From assembly GCF_000807775.2 (NCBI RefSeq), contig NZ_CP047385.1:3658001-3722000 (forward strand): a stretch of DNA of 64,000 bases. The letters are read 5' to 3'. The DNA comes from Pandoraea fibrosis. Its GTDB lineage: Bacteria; Pseudomonadota; Gammaproteobacteria; Burkholderiales; Burkholderiaceae. The translations under genes and the position numbers were made by a program. Shown here one piece after another: positions 34,700 through 43,410 of this stretch; position 1 is the stretch's first letter, and each line of letters begins with the position of its first letter. The notes under the pieces were generated by a model, which worked only from the letters and a program-made list of their open reading frames with translations, did not search any database and was not told where the DNA came from.

Positions 34700-36940
34700 A
34701 TGTTGCACCACCGCCCGCTCGCAGGGCGCGGTTTCGCTCGCACACGCGCCGCGCATGATCTGACAGCCTACCCCGCTTCGCCACTCTCACCGTCCTCGAT
34801 GTCACGCGCCGTGGCCGGCGTGTTCGCCATTTGCGCCGCGTCGCTGACGCTGGCTTCGGGCAGCGCCCATGCCCAGCAGACGCCGGATACGCAACCGTCC
34901 GTGAACGCGTCGCAGGGCACGGCCGCCTTGCCCGCCACGACGGTGTCCGCCGGGCGCGACGACGACATCAAGGTCGAGCGTGTGTCGAGCGGCGCACTGG
35001 GTACGCGACGCGCCGTCGATACGCCGTTCTCGGTCGTCGCCGTGAACAGCGAGCAGATCAAGAACCAGATGGCCCAGACCGCGACGGACGCATTCAAGTA
35101 CGACCCGGCCGTCACCACGCTCTCGGAAAACAAGCGTAACGAGAACTCGTATTTCGCCGTGCGCGGCATGCGCGTCGACATGCTCGACGGCACCAAAGTC
35201 GATGGTCAGAATTTCGTCTCATGGCAGGCGGACATTCCGCTCGAACCGTTCGAACAGGTGGAACTGCTCAAGGGACTGTCCGGCTTCATGTACGGTTTCG
35301 GCGCGCCCGGCGGGATCGTGAATTACGTGCTCAAACGACCGACGGACGAGCCGCTGCGTCAGTTCTCGGTAGGCTATGAAGCCAGCAATGTGTGGAGCGA
35401 AAAACTCGATCTCGGCGGACGCTTCGGTCCCGACGATCGCTTCGGCTACCGCCTCAATCTCGTCAACGAAGAAGGCAACACCGCCGAGCCGAACAACCAC
35501 GTGCGTCGCAAGACGATCTCGTTCGCAACCGACTTTCGCATCACACCCGACCTTACATGGACAGCGGACGTGGCGTACTGGAAACGGCAGACGACCGGCA
35601 CGCTGTTTGGCATGAGCTTCGCCGGTGCGGGTGCCGTGCCCGACGCGAACAAGGTCGCCCGTAATCTCGCCCAGCCGTTCACGTATTACGAAACCGATTC
35701 CCTCACGGCCGGCACGTCGCTCGATTACCGCATCAATGACCAGTGGAAAGCGAACTTCAAGTATCGCTTCGCCCGCCAGAATCGCCTGAACGGCGACAGC
35801 TTCCTGTCTGTGCTCAACGCGGCAGGCGACTACGCCGACACGCAGTACAAGTGGAAAACCGCCTATTACTATCAGGCCTGGGACGCCATGTTGCAGGGCA
35901 AATTCACCACCGGCCCGCTCAAGCACGACGTGGTGTTCGGCGTGGCCTACCAGAGTCAGGTCAAGCTCAACGACAATGGCGACGGCGGCAATGGGATTTC
36001 GCTCGGCACGAGCAACATCTACAACCCGTCGCTGTTGCCGAATCAGGACGTCGGACTGGACTATCAGCCGTATCGCAGCGAGAAAATCTCGCAGCGCGCG
36101 ATCTATGTCAGCGACACCGTTGGCATCACCTCACGCATCTCGTTGCTGGCCGGCCTGCGCTACACCCAGTTCAACGATGATCTGTACGACATCTCTGGAC
36201 AAACGAGCACGTCCTACCGCGCGAAACCTGTCTCGCCGACCGTCGCATTGATGTACAAGACGGACAACGACTCGACGGCCTATGTCAGCTACGTCGAATC
36301 GCTGGAACCGGGCGGCTCGGCAAGCATCACGAACGTCAACTTCCCGCAGACCTTCGGGCCGCTCACCAGCAAGCAGTACGAGGTGGGCTGGAAGGCCGAC
36401 AAACAGACGTGGGGCGCGAATCTTGCGCTGTTCCGCGTCGAGCGCGGTTATGGCTACACCAATCAGGCGAACTACTACGTGCAGGACGGCACGCAGCGCT
36501 TCCAGGGGCTGGATGCGAGCGGTTGGGTGCGTCTCGCGCATGACTGGCGTCTGATGGGCGGCGTGCTGTTGCTCAACACGAAGGCGGTGGACGTCGACGA
36601 CCCGAGCGTGGCGGGCAAGCGCATTTTCGCCGCGCCGCGGTATGTCGTGACCGGACGCGTCGAATATGACACCCCGTTCGTGCGCGGCCTGACCCTCGCC
36701 GCAGGCGTCAAGGTCACCGGCCAACAGGAAGTCGATGCAGCCAACACGTTGTCGATCCCGGCATACACCACCATCGATCTGTCGGCCAAGTACGCGACGC
36801 GTGTCGCCGGCAGGTCGGTCGTCTTGCGCGCCGCCATCAACAACCTGACGGACAAGCACTACTGGACGACGACGTACAACGGCTTCGTGCTACCGGGCTC
36901 GACCCGCACGTTCCTTGCCAGCGCAACGATGGACTTCTGA
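34700..36940 (+). CDS. TonB-dependent siderophore receptor
   Basis: 746 residues. A long N-terminal extension precedes a typical signal (MSRAVAGVFAICAASLTLAS, ending SAHA). After it come the plug domain (TPFSVVAVNSEQIKNQMAQT, FAVRGMRVDMLDG, VELLKGLSGFMYGFGAPGGI) and a 22-strand type barrel ending in ...FLASATMDF with terminal Phe. The pattern fits ferric-siderophore receptors. ATG 34700 has GGGAG upstream; ATG 34799 in frame would give a more normal signal length. It is the likely uptake partner of the PepSY gene 123 bases upstream. Confidence 0.9.
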   Translation: MLHHRPLAGRGFARTRAAHDLTAYPASPLSPSSMSRAVAGVFAICAASLTLASGSAHAQQTPDTQPSVNASQGTAALPATTVSAGRDDDIKVERVSSGALGTRRAVDTPFSVVAVNSEQIKNQMAQTATDAFKYDPAVTTLSENKRNENSYFAVRGMRVDMLDGTKVDGQNFVSWQADIPLEPFEQVELLKGLSGFMYGFGAPGGIVNYVLKRPTDEPLRQFSVGYEASNVWSEKLDLGGRFGPDDRFGYRLNLVNEEGNTAEPNNHVRRKTISFATDFRITPDLTWTADVAYWKRQTTGTLFGMSFAGAGAVPDANKVARNLAQPFTYYETDSLTAGTSLDYRINDQWKANFKYRFARQNRLNGDSFLSVLNAAGDYADTQYKWKTAYYYQAWDAMLQGKFTTGPLKHDVVFGVAYQSQVKLNDNGDGGNGISLGTSNIYNPSLLPNQDVGLDYQPYRSEKISQRAIYVSDTVGITSRISLLAGLRYTQFNDDLYDISGQTSTSYRAKPVSPTVALMYKTDNDSTAYVSYVESLEPGGSASITNVNFPQTFGPLTSKQYEVGWKADKQTWGANLALFRVERGYGYTNQANYYVQDGTQRFQGLDASGWVRLAHDWRLMGGVLLLNTKAVDVDDPSVAGKRIFAAPRYVVTGRVEYDTPFVRGLTLAAGVKVTGQQEVDAANTLSIPAYTTIDLSAKYATRVAGRSVVLRAAINNLTDKHYWTTTYNGFVLPGSTRTFLASATMDF

Positions 36941-36963
36941 TCGGCGCGTTGACATCGCCATGA

Positions 36964-36991
36964 AAAAGGCCGCTCGATTGAGCGGCCTTTT
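36964..36991. terminator. Bidirectional terminator between receptor and fpr genes
   Basis: AAAAGGCCGCTC and GAGCGGCCTTTT pair perfectly around a GATT loop between two convergent genes. The A-run before and T-run after the hairpin let it act in both directions. Confidence 0.88.
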
Positions 36992-37031
36992 CCTTGTCGT
37001 GCTTGCCGTGCCGGCTTAAGACGGCAATCGC

Positions 37032-37802
37032 TTAGCCCACAAACGCGCGCTCAACGAGGTAGTGCCCCGGTGCGTGGTTGTGACCTTCGACGAAACCGCG
37101 CTTTTCCAGCAACTCGCGGGTGTCCTTGAGCATGGCCGGGCTACCGCACAGCATGATGCGATCGTTCTCCGGGCTGAATTCCGGCAGACCGATGTCGGTG
37201 AACATCTTGCCCGACTCGACCAGTTCCGTGATGCGGCCCTGATTCTCGAACTCTTCACGCGTGACCGTCGGGTAGTAGATCAGCTTGTCGCGGATGTACT
37301 CGCCCAGGTACTCGTGCTCCGGCAGATGCTGCGTGATCAGGTCGCGGTAGGCCAGTTCGCTCGCGAAACGGCAGCCGTGCACCAGAATGATGTGTTCGTA
37401 GCGATCGTAGACTTCCGGGTCGCGGATGATGCTCATGAACGGTGCGAGTCCCGTGCCCGTCGACAGCAGATACAGATTCTTGCCCGGCAGGAGGTTGTCG
37501 TTGATGAGCGTGCCGGTCGGCTTGCGGCCAACGATGACCTTGTCGCCCGGCTTCAAATGCTGCAGACGCGAGGTCAGCGGGCCGTCCTGCACCTTGATGC
37601 TCAGGAACTCCAGCTCTTCCTCGTAATTCGCGCTGGCCATGCTGTAGGCACGCAGCAGCGGTTTGCCTTCCACTTCCAGCCCGATCATCGTGAACTGGCC
37701 ATTGACGTAACGGAACGACGCGTCGCGAGTGGTCTTGAAGCTGAACAACGTATCAGTCCAGTGGTGGACTTCCAGCACAGTCTGTTGATTCTGAGTACTC
37801 AT
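37032..37802 (-). CDS. fpr: Ferredoxin-NADP+ reductase
   Basis: 256 residues, the normal length for bacterial Fpr. The FAD-binding motif RAYSMAS and the NADP-binding GTGLAPFMSIIRD are present, with the C-terminal MLCGSPAMLKDTRELLEKRGF and final residues LVERAFVG typical of subclass I reductases. It passes electrons between NADPH and ferredoxin or flavodoxin. Nearby iron uptake may be coincidental; it is convergent with the receptor gene. Confidence 0.93.
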   Translation of the reverse strand: MSTQNQQTVLEVHHWTDTLFSFKTTRDASFRYVNGQFTMIGLEVEGKPLLRAYSMASANYEEELEFLSIKVQDGPLTSRLQHLKPGDKVIVGRKPTGTLINDNLLPGKNLYLLSTGTGLAPFMSIIRDPEVYDRYEHIILVHGCRFASELAYRDLITQHLPEHEYLGEYIRDKLIYYPTVTREEFENQGRITELVESGKMFTDIGLPEFSPENDRIMLCGSPAMLKDTRELLEKRGFVEGHNHAPGHYLVERAFVG

Positions 37803-38018
37803 AGTGGCTTGACGTTAGACGAAGGGCGGCGGCGCGGCACTTCGGCGGGGCAAACGGCCCGGACGCCTGAAACACCTACGCGAGCCCACCTTAATGGCCC
37901 GATGCCCGGACTCCAGGCGCATCAGGTACACGCACTTTCAGTTTTGGGCGGGAAAACCCGATTATTTTACCCCAATTGGGAATTGCTTTCATTTGTCCGC
38001 TGAAGGGCCGCAGGGCGA

Positions 38019-39050
38019 TCAGCGCGACGATTGATATCCATCAGGGTTTTGGTGCTGCCAACGCCAGTGATCGGCGCACATACGCGCCAAGTCGTACTCG
38101 GCGCGCCAGCCCAGCAAGGCCTGTGCACGCGACGCATTGGCGTAAGACGCCCCCACGTCGCCCGAACGGCGGTCGACGATCTCATACGGCACCTTGCGCC
38201 CGCTGGCAGCCTCGAATGCCTGCACGACCTCAAGCACGCTGTGCCCTCGCCCGGTCCCCAGATTGACGGTGAAACCCGCGTCCAGCGTGTGCAGGCCCGC
38301 CAGCGCCGCCAAATGGCCGCGCGCCAGATCCACCACATGGATGTAATCGCGCACGCCCGTGCCATCGGGGGTCGGCCAGTCGCCGCCGTAGACCTTGAGC
38401 TTCGGCAGCTTGCCCACGGCAACCTGCGCAACGTAGGGCATCAGGTTGTTGGGCACACCGCCCGGGTCCTCGCCGATCAGCCCGCTGTCATGCGCGCCCA
38501 CCGGATTGAAGTAACGCAACACCCCGACACGCCAGCGCAAATCGGATTTCACCGTATCGGCGAGGATCTGCTCCGCCATCAGCTTGGTGTGGCCATACGG
38601 ATTGGCCGTCGAGAGCGATGCCGTTTCATCGATCGGCACCGATGTCTGATAGCCATACACGGCGGCGGACGAACTGAACACGAGATGCCGCACGTCGTGG
38701 CGATCCATTGCCTCAATCAGCGTGAGCAGACTACCGAGATTGTTACGGTAATAGAGAGACGGCTTATCGAGCGATTCGCCAATGGACTTCAATGCGGCAA
38801 AGTGGATCACGCCATCGATTTCATGACGGGCGAAGACATCGTCCATGACGCTCGGCGAACAGACATCGCCTTCGACGAATATGGGCGCACGACCGGCAAT
38901 ACGCTCGATGCGAGCCACCGCGTCGGGGTGACTGTTACAAAGGTTATCGACGATAACGACGTCGTAGCCGCCCGCCAGAAGCTCGACACACGTATGCGAG
39001 CCGATGTAGCCGGCCCCACCGGTGACAAGAATAGTGCCCAGATTGTTCAT
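38019..39050 (-). CDS. galE: UDP-glucose/UDP-GlcNAc 4-epimerase
   Basis: 343 residues, extended SDR family. The NAD-binding motif is VTGGAGYIGSHTC and the catalytic residues lie in FSSSAAVYG and NPYGHTK. In the substrate gate (RRSGDVGASYANAS) the residue that is Tyr299 in E. coli GalE and Cys307 in human GALE is Ser302 here. The bulky Tyr blocks N-acetyl sugars, so a small Ser predicts activity on UDP-GlcNAc/UDP-GalNAc as well. It lies 162 bases downstream of pelG on the same strand, consistent with supply of UDP-GalNAc for Pel polysaccharide. The preference is inferred, not shown. Confidence 0.9.
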   Translation of the reverse strand: MNNLGTILVTGGAGYIGSHTCVELLAGGYDVVIVDNLCNSHPDAVARIERIAGRAPIFVEGDVCSPSVMDDVFARHEIDGVIHFAALKSIGESLDKPSLYYRNNLGSLLTLIEAMDRHDVRHLVFSSSAAVYGYQTSVPIDETASLSTANPYGHTKLMAEQILADTVKSDLRWRVGVLRYFNPVGAHDSGLIGEDPGGVPNNLMPYVAQVAVGKLPKLKVYGGDWPTPDGTGVRDYIHVVDLARGHLAALAGLHTLDAGFTVNLGTGRGHSVLEVVQAFEAASGRKVPYEIVDRRSGDVGASYANASRAQALLGWRAEYDLARMCADHWRWQHQNPDGYQSSR

Positions 39051-39212
39051 GAAAATGCCTTAGCAACGCCCGTGTGGCGCCGTTGCGCCCCCGGTACCCC
39101 ACGGGTCGGGCCGCACGCCCCCACGTGTGAGACCCGCGATATTACTCCAGCCGCCGCTCAGGCGCCAACGGGATGCGGGGTCACTCGCGCCACGTCTCTC
39201 CCCTTCGGTGGA

Positions 39213-40589
39213 TTATCCCCGCTGCCCCATGTAGGTGTCGTATTCGAGCGCCGCGAGCCGGCGGGCCAGCCGGTGTGCGCCGAGCCCCAGCACGCACAGC
39301 AGAGCAAGCGCGAACCCATAGCCGTACAGGGCGGGCCCGTATTGCAAGCTGCCCCACGTGAACGCGGCGTTGAGCACCACCAGCAACGAGGTGAGCATCA
39401 GCACGTCGCGGCGCCGATCCAGATAGAACAACACATTGAGCACGCCGAGCAACAGCACTTGCAGCCCGGCGGCAACGACATCGACGCGAAGCAATGCCTG
39501 CCATGCTTCGGGCACACCCACGAGCCTCAGCATGTCGTCGCCGAACGCGAAGACGAGCAGCGTTACGACGGCCTGCACCTTGAGGATCTCGTAGAGCCCC
39601 GTGCGCACCGCGCGCACCATCAATACCCGCGACGTCGAGATCTGGCGCAACGTGCCGCCATGCCGCACGGCGTCGAAAAAACCGGCATAGGCTTCGGCAA
39701 AATCCGTCTCGATACGCAGCAGAAACACCGCCATGCCCGGAATGACGCAAAGGTACGACAGGAACACCGGCAGATCGTAGATGGGCGCGGCGCGCAACGG
39801 CCCGATGATCGTCATGCCGGTCGCGGGCGACGCCCAGAAGATCAGCTTGTCGATCCACACACCCAGACCGAAGCACACGCCGACGCCGACCAACGAGAGC
39901 CGCAGATTGCGCGGCACGAAGACCGACCACGACAGCCAGATGTTCGTGCGGTAATTGCGCACCACGATGGCCGTGAGTCCCAGCAGCAGGCATGTGTGAC
40001 CGATCACGAAGCCGCCCAGCAAGCCCGCGAGCCCAAACCGGCCCAACAGCACGGCGCTGACCACGCAAAGGCTGTAGCCCGCGCAGAACACGCCGAGAAT
40101 CGCCCGATACTGCTTCACGCTCGTGAGAAACAGCACCACGATCCACAGATTGCCGAGTAGTACGAAGCCGATCCACATCAGCCAGCGATACGCCAACGGC
40201 AGCGTCGAAAAAAGCGTCTCGGACAATACGAGACCTACAGCCCCGAGCACGACGGTGGTCACCAGCGTCACCGCATTGAACGACGGCATCACGGCTTGCG
40301 TATCGCCAGCAAACAGCCGGTCGCTCAGATAACGGGTGAACGCGAGTTGAATGAGGCCCGTGGCAATGACGCTCGAGGCAATCAGATACGTGACCGAGAC
40401 CTGAAATTGCGTGAGTACCTCGTGCGGTTGGACGTTGGTCAGACTCATGAGCCCGACGAGCACCACGCCGACCATCGACAGCACCAGCGGCCCGGCGCTG
40501 ATGATCCCCGCGTAGCTGTACGCCGCGAAAGTGCCTGACAGCGAGTCGCTGCGCAGCAGGCGACGCAACTCGAAACCGATCCCCGCCAT
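39213..40589 (-). CDS. pelG: Pel polysaccharide transporter PelG
   Basis: 458 residues with about 12 membrane helices, beginning GIGFELRRLLRSDSLSG, the conserved N-terminus of PelG. It is a Wzx-like flippase component that, with PelD, PelE and PelF, forms the inner-membrane Pel synthase complex. The ATG overlaps the pelF stop by one base (TGATG), so translation is coupled. Confidence 0.92.
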   Translation of the reverse strand: MAGIGFELRRLLRSDSLSGTFAAYSYAGIISAGPLVLSMVGVVLVGLMSLTNVQPHEVLTQFQVSVTYLIASSVIATGLIQLAFTRYLSDRLFAGDTQAVMPSFNAVTLVTTVVLGAVGLVLSETLFSTLPLAYRWLMWIGFVLLGNLWIVVLFLTSVKQYRAILGVFCAGYSLCVVSAVLLGRFGLAGLLGGFVIGHTCLLLGLTAIVVRNYRTNIWLSWSVFVPRNLRLSLVGVGVCFGLGVWIDKLIFWASPATGMTIIGPLRAAPIYDLPVFLSYLCVIPGMAVFLLRIETDFAEAYAGFFDAVRHGGTLRQISTSRVLMVRAVRTGLYEILKVQAVVTLLVFAFGDDMLRLVGVPEAWQALLRVDVVAAGLQVLLLGVLNVLFYLDRRRDVLMLTSLLVVLNAAFTWGSLQYGPALYGYGFALALLCVLGLGAHRLARRLAALEYDTYMGQRG

Positions 40590-42271
40590 CAGTCATCCCC
40601 TCCGTCCATCCAACGCCGGTACAGCGTGCGATACGCGTCGCGCATGGCGTCTAGCCGGTAATGACGCTCGACACGCGCAATGCCCGCGCGGCTCGCCGCA
40701 TGCCAGGCGTCGGGCTCCAGCACGTCGACGATGGCCGCGGCCAGTGCCTCCGGGTCGGCCATCGGCACGATGCGCCCCGAGCAGCCAAGCGCGCGATCCT
40801 CTGCGCCGTCTCCGTCGATCAGTTGACGACAGGCGCCGACATCCGTCGCCACGACCGGCACCCCTGCTGCCGCCGCTTCGAGCATGACCAGCGGCAAGGC
40901 TTCGGACACGGACGACAACGCCAACACGCCGATGTGCGGCAACACCGATTCAATCTCGCGGTATCCCATGAATTGCACCTGATACTCCATACCGAGACTC
41001 GCCGCCAGGTCGCGGCATTCCTGCGCATATCCCGCGTCTTCGGAATCCGGTCCGACGATCCAGCCCTGCAAGTCCGGTCGCTCGCGGTAGGCGATGAAGA
41101 TGGCGCGCAGAAACGTCTTGATGTCCTTGACAGGCACCACACGTCCCACCAGCGCCACGACCGCAGGGATGTCCGAGCGATCCGTCTGAGCGTCGGTTTC
41201 GCGCCGATCCGCACGCAACGCGGCAAAGCGCGCGATGTCCACGCCGTTAGCGATGCAGCGCGTCTTGTGCACGGGGGCGCCGTCGCTCACCTGACGCAGA
41301 CGGTTGCCCTCATACAGCGAGACGATCTCGTTCGCCGTGTCGTAGCAGACCCGGCCGATGGCCTCAAAAAAACGCATCCACAGCGTCTGAAAATAGCCCA
41401 CCCGCGAGATGTCGCGCTCGAACGGACCGCGATTGTCACGCAGCCACTCGCTTTGCAACAGGTCGAGCTTGCGCTCCTTCGTGTAGCTGCCGTGTTCGGT
41501 CACCAGCAACGGCCGGCCGGTACTCATGCGTAACATCGCCCCCAGCAGCCCGGCATATCCCGTCGAAACCGTGTGATACATGCGGGCCGGCGGCAAGGTG
41601 CCTGCGATGCCTGCGAGTTGCCAGATCGGCTTGTGCATCGCGCGTATCGTCCAGAAGTAATCGGTAAACGACGGGTCGTGGCAGAAGCGCTCGTAACGCT
41701 GCGTGATGAAATCCCAGGCACGTTCGCTATGGAGAAATTCCGGCTGCGCCAGCGCCCGGCCGTCGCGCAGCATCGGCAGAATTCGCGACAGCATGGCGTG
41801 AAGATCGTCGACGCTCGTGTCGTCGCCCGCGGCCTCACGTCCCCCGTGTCGTTCATGCCGTTGACGGAAAAGATCGTGCATCCGGGCAATCTGCGCGAAG
41901 GCTTCCGGGTCGCCAGAGCCCCGCCGCGTCTGCCCCTGGCTCACGGTGGCCCTCACCGGGGTGTCGGCGATTTCGTACAGGAAGTGCGCCTCAAAGTGAA
42001 CGACGTTCGCTGGCATCGGATAGCGCGGCGCGCCGTAGTCGTCGCGACGACTACCGATGAACACCACCGAGAAGGTCAACTCGGGAAAAGCGCGAATGAG
42101 CAGATCGACCCACGACGACACCCCGCCCTGTACATACGGGAACGTGCCTTCGAGGAGAAGCGCGATGTCAGCGACGTCTGCCGGCGACGCCGCCTCGCCG
42201 ACAGGCAGTGGCGAAGGCTGCGGTAGCGGCGATTGCGAATCCAGAGGATCGCCGGGCGTGCGCTTGGACAT
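40589..42271 (-). CDS. pelF: Pel glycosyltransferase PelF
   Basis: 560 residues, GT4-type (GT-B fold) cytoplasmic glycosyltransferase. The family start LLLEGTFPYVQGGVSSWVDL is clear, and the donor-binding part shows VALVGRVVPVKDIKTFLRA and the conserved Glu in SSVSEALPLVMLEAAAAGVP. It polymerises Pel from UDP-sugars. ATG 42271 was chosen; the longer frame to 42667 overlaps pelE and lacks homology. It lies 5 bases after pelE. Confidence 0.93.
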   Translation of the reverse strand: MSKRTPGDPLDSQSPLPQPSPLPVGEAASPADVADIALLLEGTFPYVQGGVSSWVDLLIRAFPELTFSVVFIGSRRDDYGAPRYPMPANVVHFEAHFLYEIADTPVRATVSQGQTRRGSGDPEAFAQIARMHDLFRQRHERHGGREAAGDDTSVDDLHAMLSRILPMLRDGRALAQPEFLHSERAWDFITQRYERFCHDPSFTDYFWTIRAMHKPIWQLAGIAGTLPPARMYHTVSTGYAGLLGAMLRMSTGRPLLVTEHGSYTKERKLDLLQSEWLRDNRGPFERDISRVGYFQTLWMRFFEAIGRVCYDTANEIVSLYEGNRLRQVSDGAPVHKTRCIANGVDIARFAALRADRRETDAQTDRSDIPAVVALVGRVVPVKDIKTFLRAIFIAYRERPDLQGWIVGPDSEDAGYAQECRDLAASLGMEYQVQFMGYREIESVLPHIGVLALSSVSEALPLVMLEAAAAGVPVVATDVGACRQLIDGDGAEDRALGCSGRIVPMADPEALAAAIVDVLEPDAWHAASRAGIARVERHYRLDAMRDAYRTLYRRWMDGGDD

Positions 42272-42276
42272 GGCGG

Positions 42277-43410
42277 CTACCGAGTCCAGAAGCGCACAGC
42301 AGGCTGCACCGCCGGCGAGGCTGCCGCGCCTTTGGCGCCCGTCGCGCTCGAACCCAGCCCACCGAGCAGTTGCGACACCCGGTCGTAACGACGCTTCTGA
42401 AACGCCGCCTCCGCGAGCCAGGGCAACAGGCGTTCCGTCGGAAAACTGTGGAACTGGGCGTGACGCAGGTACATCTCCGCCACGTCTGGCGTCTCGCGCA
42501 GCAACGCGCAACGACCGAGGAGATACCACATCGAGGCGTCGTCTTCGTGTTGCTCCAGCGTGTCGCGCGCGAACTGTTCGACGCGCGCCAATGTGAAGCG
42601 CAACACTTCGCCACGCACCAGATTCTGATAAATCAACTCCCAGTAAAGCTGCGCCAAGCAACGGCACGCATGAGCGCGCTCGTCTTCGTCCTGCGCTGCG
42701 GCGTGCCGCTCACGCATGGCGTAAATCTGCTGCATGATGCGCTTCTCCATCCCGTCGAGAATGCCGTATGCCAGCAGACGGACTTCCTCCACCGGGTCGG
42801 CCAGCAGGTCACGCGCGATTTCACTCGTGACGCGCGATGGCAGCGCCTGCACCGAAATCAACGCCGCCACACGGTCGTCGCGCTCGCCGCGTAGATTGCG
42901 CAGCCGCGCCCGCAGCCGCATTCCGGCACCATGCCGCACGCGCGCCACGAGATGCGAGATGAAGCCCGGGGGCGTTACCCGGCCAGCCGCCTGCGCCTCG
43001 CGCGGCGGGGGAAACAGATAGCCAAGCAAAAGCAAGGCCAGTACGACGCACAGACCTGCGCAGGGCAGGAAGAAGGTGATAAGCGCGATATGCCAGAACG
43101 CACTATGCCGGGCGCGATAGCCGACCGGCAGCACGCAAGACACAAACCCGCCCGCCAGTAGCGCCGCCATGGCTTGCCAGGCCAGCACCGCCCCCATCGA
43201 TACCCGCGGCACGCCGCCGTCCGCGAGCGCTGCCTGCCAGACCTCGCTTTGAATCACGAGGTGCAGTGCCTGTACCTGCGCCGCCACCGCCAGGACAGCC
43301 AGCCCCAACGCGAATGCCCGTTGCAACAAACGCAGGCCGCTGCCGACAGGGCGCTGACGTCGCCGCCGTCCGGTCGTCATGCGCTCGCCTTGCGAGGTGC
43401 GCTCAGGCAT
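42277..43410 (-). CDS. pelE: Pel biosynthesis membrane protein PelE
   Basis: 377 residues: two or three N-terminal membrane segments (FALGLAVLAVAAQVQALHLV, WQAMAALLAGGFVSCVLPVG, HIALITFFLPCAGLCVVLAL), then helical repeats of TPR type (DDASMWYLLGRCALL, PDVAEMYLRHAQFHS). This architecture and its place between pelD and pelF identify PelE, which links the synthase parts. The start overlaps the pelD end by 8 bases; ATG 43380 is an internal alternative. Confidence 0.85.
   Translation of the reverse strand: MPERTSQGERMTTGRRRRQRPVGSGLRLLQRAFALGLAVLAVAAQVQALHLVIQSEVWQAALADGGVPRVSMGAVLAWQAMAALLAGGFVSCVLPVGYRARHSAFWHIALITFFLPCAGLCVVLALLLLGYLFPPPREAQAAGRVTPPGFISHLVARVRHGAGMRLRARLRNLRGERDDRVAALISVQALPSRVTSEIARDLLADPVEEVRLLAYGILDGMEKRIMQQIYAMRERHAAAQDEDERAHACRCLAQLYWELIYQNLVRGEVLRFTLARVEQFARDTLEQHEDDASMWYLLGRCALLRETPDVAEMYLRHAQFHSFPTERLLPWLAEAAFQKRRYDRVSQLLGGLGSSATGAKGAAASPAVQPAVRFWTR

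Noticed and set aside
38031..40160. Very long rightward open frame opposite galE and pelG
   Set aside because: It is antisense to two well-recognised genes, rich in His/Arg/Gln in the way of GC-rich shadow frames, and has no ribosome site or domain.
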